A stretch of 64,000 nucleotides of DNA from Gammaproteobacteria bacterium (GTDB lineage: Bacteria > Pseudomonadota > Gammaproteobacteria > HK1): assembly GCA_012103455.1 (NCBI GenBank), contig WLWT01000001.1, positions 2,342,001 through 2,406,000 of the forward strand, read 5' to 3'. A program made the position numbers and the translations under genes. Within the stretch, counting starts at the first letter, position 1; each line of letters starts with the position of its first letter. Shown piece by piece: positions 62,396 to 64,000 of the stretch. Under the pieces are notes generated by a model, which was given only the letters and a program-made list of their open reading frames with translations, was not told the DNA's origin and did no database searches.

Positions 62396-64000
62396 AAAAC
62401 AAACGTGTCAGTACGATGGCCGTCTCGATTTTCCCCTTAATGAGCTTAAAATCGAAGACTTTGGTCGTGGTTACGATCTGGAGAAAATCCCACCTACCGC
62501 TTATGACCGCCTGGTTTTTAGTTTTCTGGCGGTCTGTGGGGACACCGTCGGGCCTTTGAAGGGAAAGGTTGCCGAGGTTGCCGAGGTTGTCGATGGTTGG
62601 AATTCACAGGTTCCAGCAGAAGAGCAGATCACTGAAGGTCATATTATCCCACTTGATCCCTACGGCGATCTGGGTACCACCCGCAATGTCGGTCTGGACG
62701 ATGATGTTGGTTATGTCAGTCTTGGTCCAGCCAACTTTCTGCCTTACTACAATGAGCAGCGAGCTGCCGGCCTGTTGGGCGGTTTGCGAGAATTAAAGTC
62801 CCGTGCTCGCCGGACGGGTCATAAATTAGAGCTGGCCTTCAGTATCGGTGGCTGGAGTTTATCGGGTTACTTTTCTGCCGTAGCAGCGGATCCAGCCAAG
62901 CGCAAAGTCTTTATCGACAGTATTGTTGACTTCTTTGAGCGCTTTCCGATGTTTGTTGCCGTTGATATCGACTGGGAATACCCTGGCGGTGGCGGCCTGG
63001 AAAGTAATATCTTTGACGAAGTCAACGATGGCCCCAACTACGCCATCTTAGTTAAAGAACTACGTCAAGCCCTGGACAGTCGCTTCGGTGCCAATGATCG
63101 CAAAGAAATTTCTATCGCTTCCAGTGCCGTGGTCGGAAAGCTGCAAAAATCCAGTATTCCTGATCTGGTCGCCAACGGTCTGGATAATATATTTTTGATG
63201 AGCTACGACTTCTTTGGCACCGGCTGGGCCGAGTACATTGGTCACCAGACTAACCTTAGGCCACCGGCTGGTGTCGATCCCAACAGTGGTTATGATCTAT
63301 CGGCGTCTACCGCCATTGATTATCTGGTGGACGAACTGGGCGTGCCTCCCGCAACCATTCACCTGGGTTATGCCAATTACGGCCGTGCCTGCCTTGGTGC
63401 TGATTTGAGCCTCAGTCCCGGTGATGCTGACTACCGCCGTTATGATCAACCTGGAGCTGCACTGGGTAGCTTTGAAAAAGGTGCGCCGGAGTTGTTTGAT
63501 ATTTTCAATAACTATTTCGATGCGGAACATCAACTGGCGGCTGGTAAAAACGGTTTTAAATTGATGACGGATACGCTGGCTGATGCCGATGTGTTGTTCA
63601 GCGAAGGCAGAGGCCACTATATTTCTTTTGATACGCCTCGCACCACCAAAATAAAAGCCGAATATGCCCACGCAAAGGGTCTGGCCGGGGTATTTTCCTG
63701 GTCTGGTGATCAGGACAATGGACTGCTGGCCAATGCTGCCAGAGAGGGTGCCGGTTATATTGCCAAACCGGGGGAAAGCATCGACATGGGGCCACTGTAC
63801 AATCCGGGCGAATCATTCGAACTGCAACCGATTGCCGGTGGAGAAAGTAAAGTCGCGGTATTGCAAACCGATCAGGCCACCGAAGCCACCTACGTGCTCC
63901 ACCAGGTCAACTACAAGCCCGATGGCTCTGGCGGCAATTTATCCTACACCGCCAGCCGTGTCTGTAAATCAATGTACAACCGATATGCACAGGAAAGCAA
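62396..64000 (+). pseudogene. GH18 chitinase-like protein, 5' end lost, continues beyond the window
   Basis: An open frame without start runs to the window edge. GH18 features are AFSIGGWSLSGYFSAVAADP (second conserved block), FVAVDIDWEYPGGGG (catalytic motif with Glu), MSYDFFGTGW and GLAGVFSWSGDQDNG. The catalytic motif keeps D-x-D-x-E at positions 2 and 3, but the first Asp of DxxDxDxE is Val. After about 64 kb the domain is followed by sequence with VLHQVNYKPDGSGGN, perhaps a binding domain. The first 100 or so residues were replaced by the IS91 remnant. It would hydrolyse chitin if expressed; without a start it is probably not made. Resemblance to insecticidal-toxin-associated chitinases is a weak impression. 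Confidence 0.72.

Overview
The window looks like a chromosomal segment of a GC-rich gammaproteobacterium. Evidence: the dnaX-ybaB-recR order preceded by the 4.5S (SRP) RNA gene, thrS, orn, yidD, an exosortase of the XrtA/EpsI fusion type, and a tRNA-Ser(GGA) with an encoded CCA end. A heavy load of IS remnants, pseudogenes, toxin-antitoxin genes and defence-type genes is compatible with a host-associated or biofilm lifestyle, but that is inference. No taxon can be named from the sequence alone.

Layout. 1-6.2 kb: the start of an amidohydrolase, then an IS graveyard (remnants of IS630, IS5, IS4-like, IS3 and IS21 families, a broken PIN toxin, two copies of a 139-140-bp MITE-like element plus a shorter relative) around tRNA-Ser. 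6.3-10.8 kb: an exopolysaccharide/surface module: a sulfotransferase gene split by an intact IS5-family element, a CelD/BcsL-type acetyltransferase and a fused exosortase-EpsI gene. 11.0-19.8 kb: central metabolism and housekeeping: HpcH/HpaI aldolase, PanE-like reductase, SufE, YidD, ThrS, a PLP threonine dehydratase-like enzyme, an Ldh2-type dehydrogenase, two exported proteins, and the hydroxypyruvate isomerase hyi/otnI.

20.0-41.1 kb: a roughly 21-kb genomic island inserted into the hyi-otnK operon. It is bounded by a 546-bp direct repeat (19499-20044 and 41064-41609, about 23 mismatches, no gaps). The left side keeps hyi whole and otnK broken; the right side keeps otnK whole and hyi broken. 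The island carries a three-component defence-type set on the minus strand: an SNF2/DEAD helicase with a DUF3883 C-terminus, a DUF1156 adenine methyltransferase and a DUF499 ATPase. A HicBA toxin-antitoxin pair, two tandem tyrosine recombinases, and an inverted second 5' end of the methyltransferase gene lie between them. The right half is decayed: DptH-like ATPase, HsdR, FitB/PIN, integrase and IS remnants, with one apparently intact UPF0175/DUF3368 pair.

41.4-51.2 kb: housekeeping again: otnK, 4.5S RNA, an acyl-CoA dehydrogenase, dnaX, ybaB, recR, phhB, an M48 protease, orn and the fused NAD(P)HX repair gene. 51.3-57.6 kb: a second accessory locus. A GTPase-like P-loop protein, a 115-residue protein and a zinc-hook AAA ATPase were originally one translationally coupled operon (ATGA and TAATG junctions). 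An IS630 element now sits between the last two genes. A 26-bp inverted repeat and a truncated divergent gene lie upstream. This is the best candidate here for an undescribed, probably anti-mobile-element, system. 57.6-64 kb: AT-richer foreign DNA with a secreted cyclase-family protein, a DUF3299 protein, a frameshifted SARP-type regulator, two 3'-end copies of an IS91-family element, and the body of a GH18 chitinase-like gene whose 5' end was replaced by the IS91 remnant.
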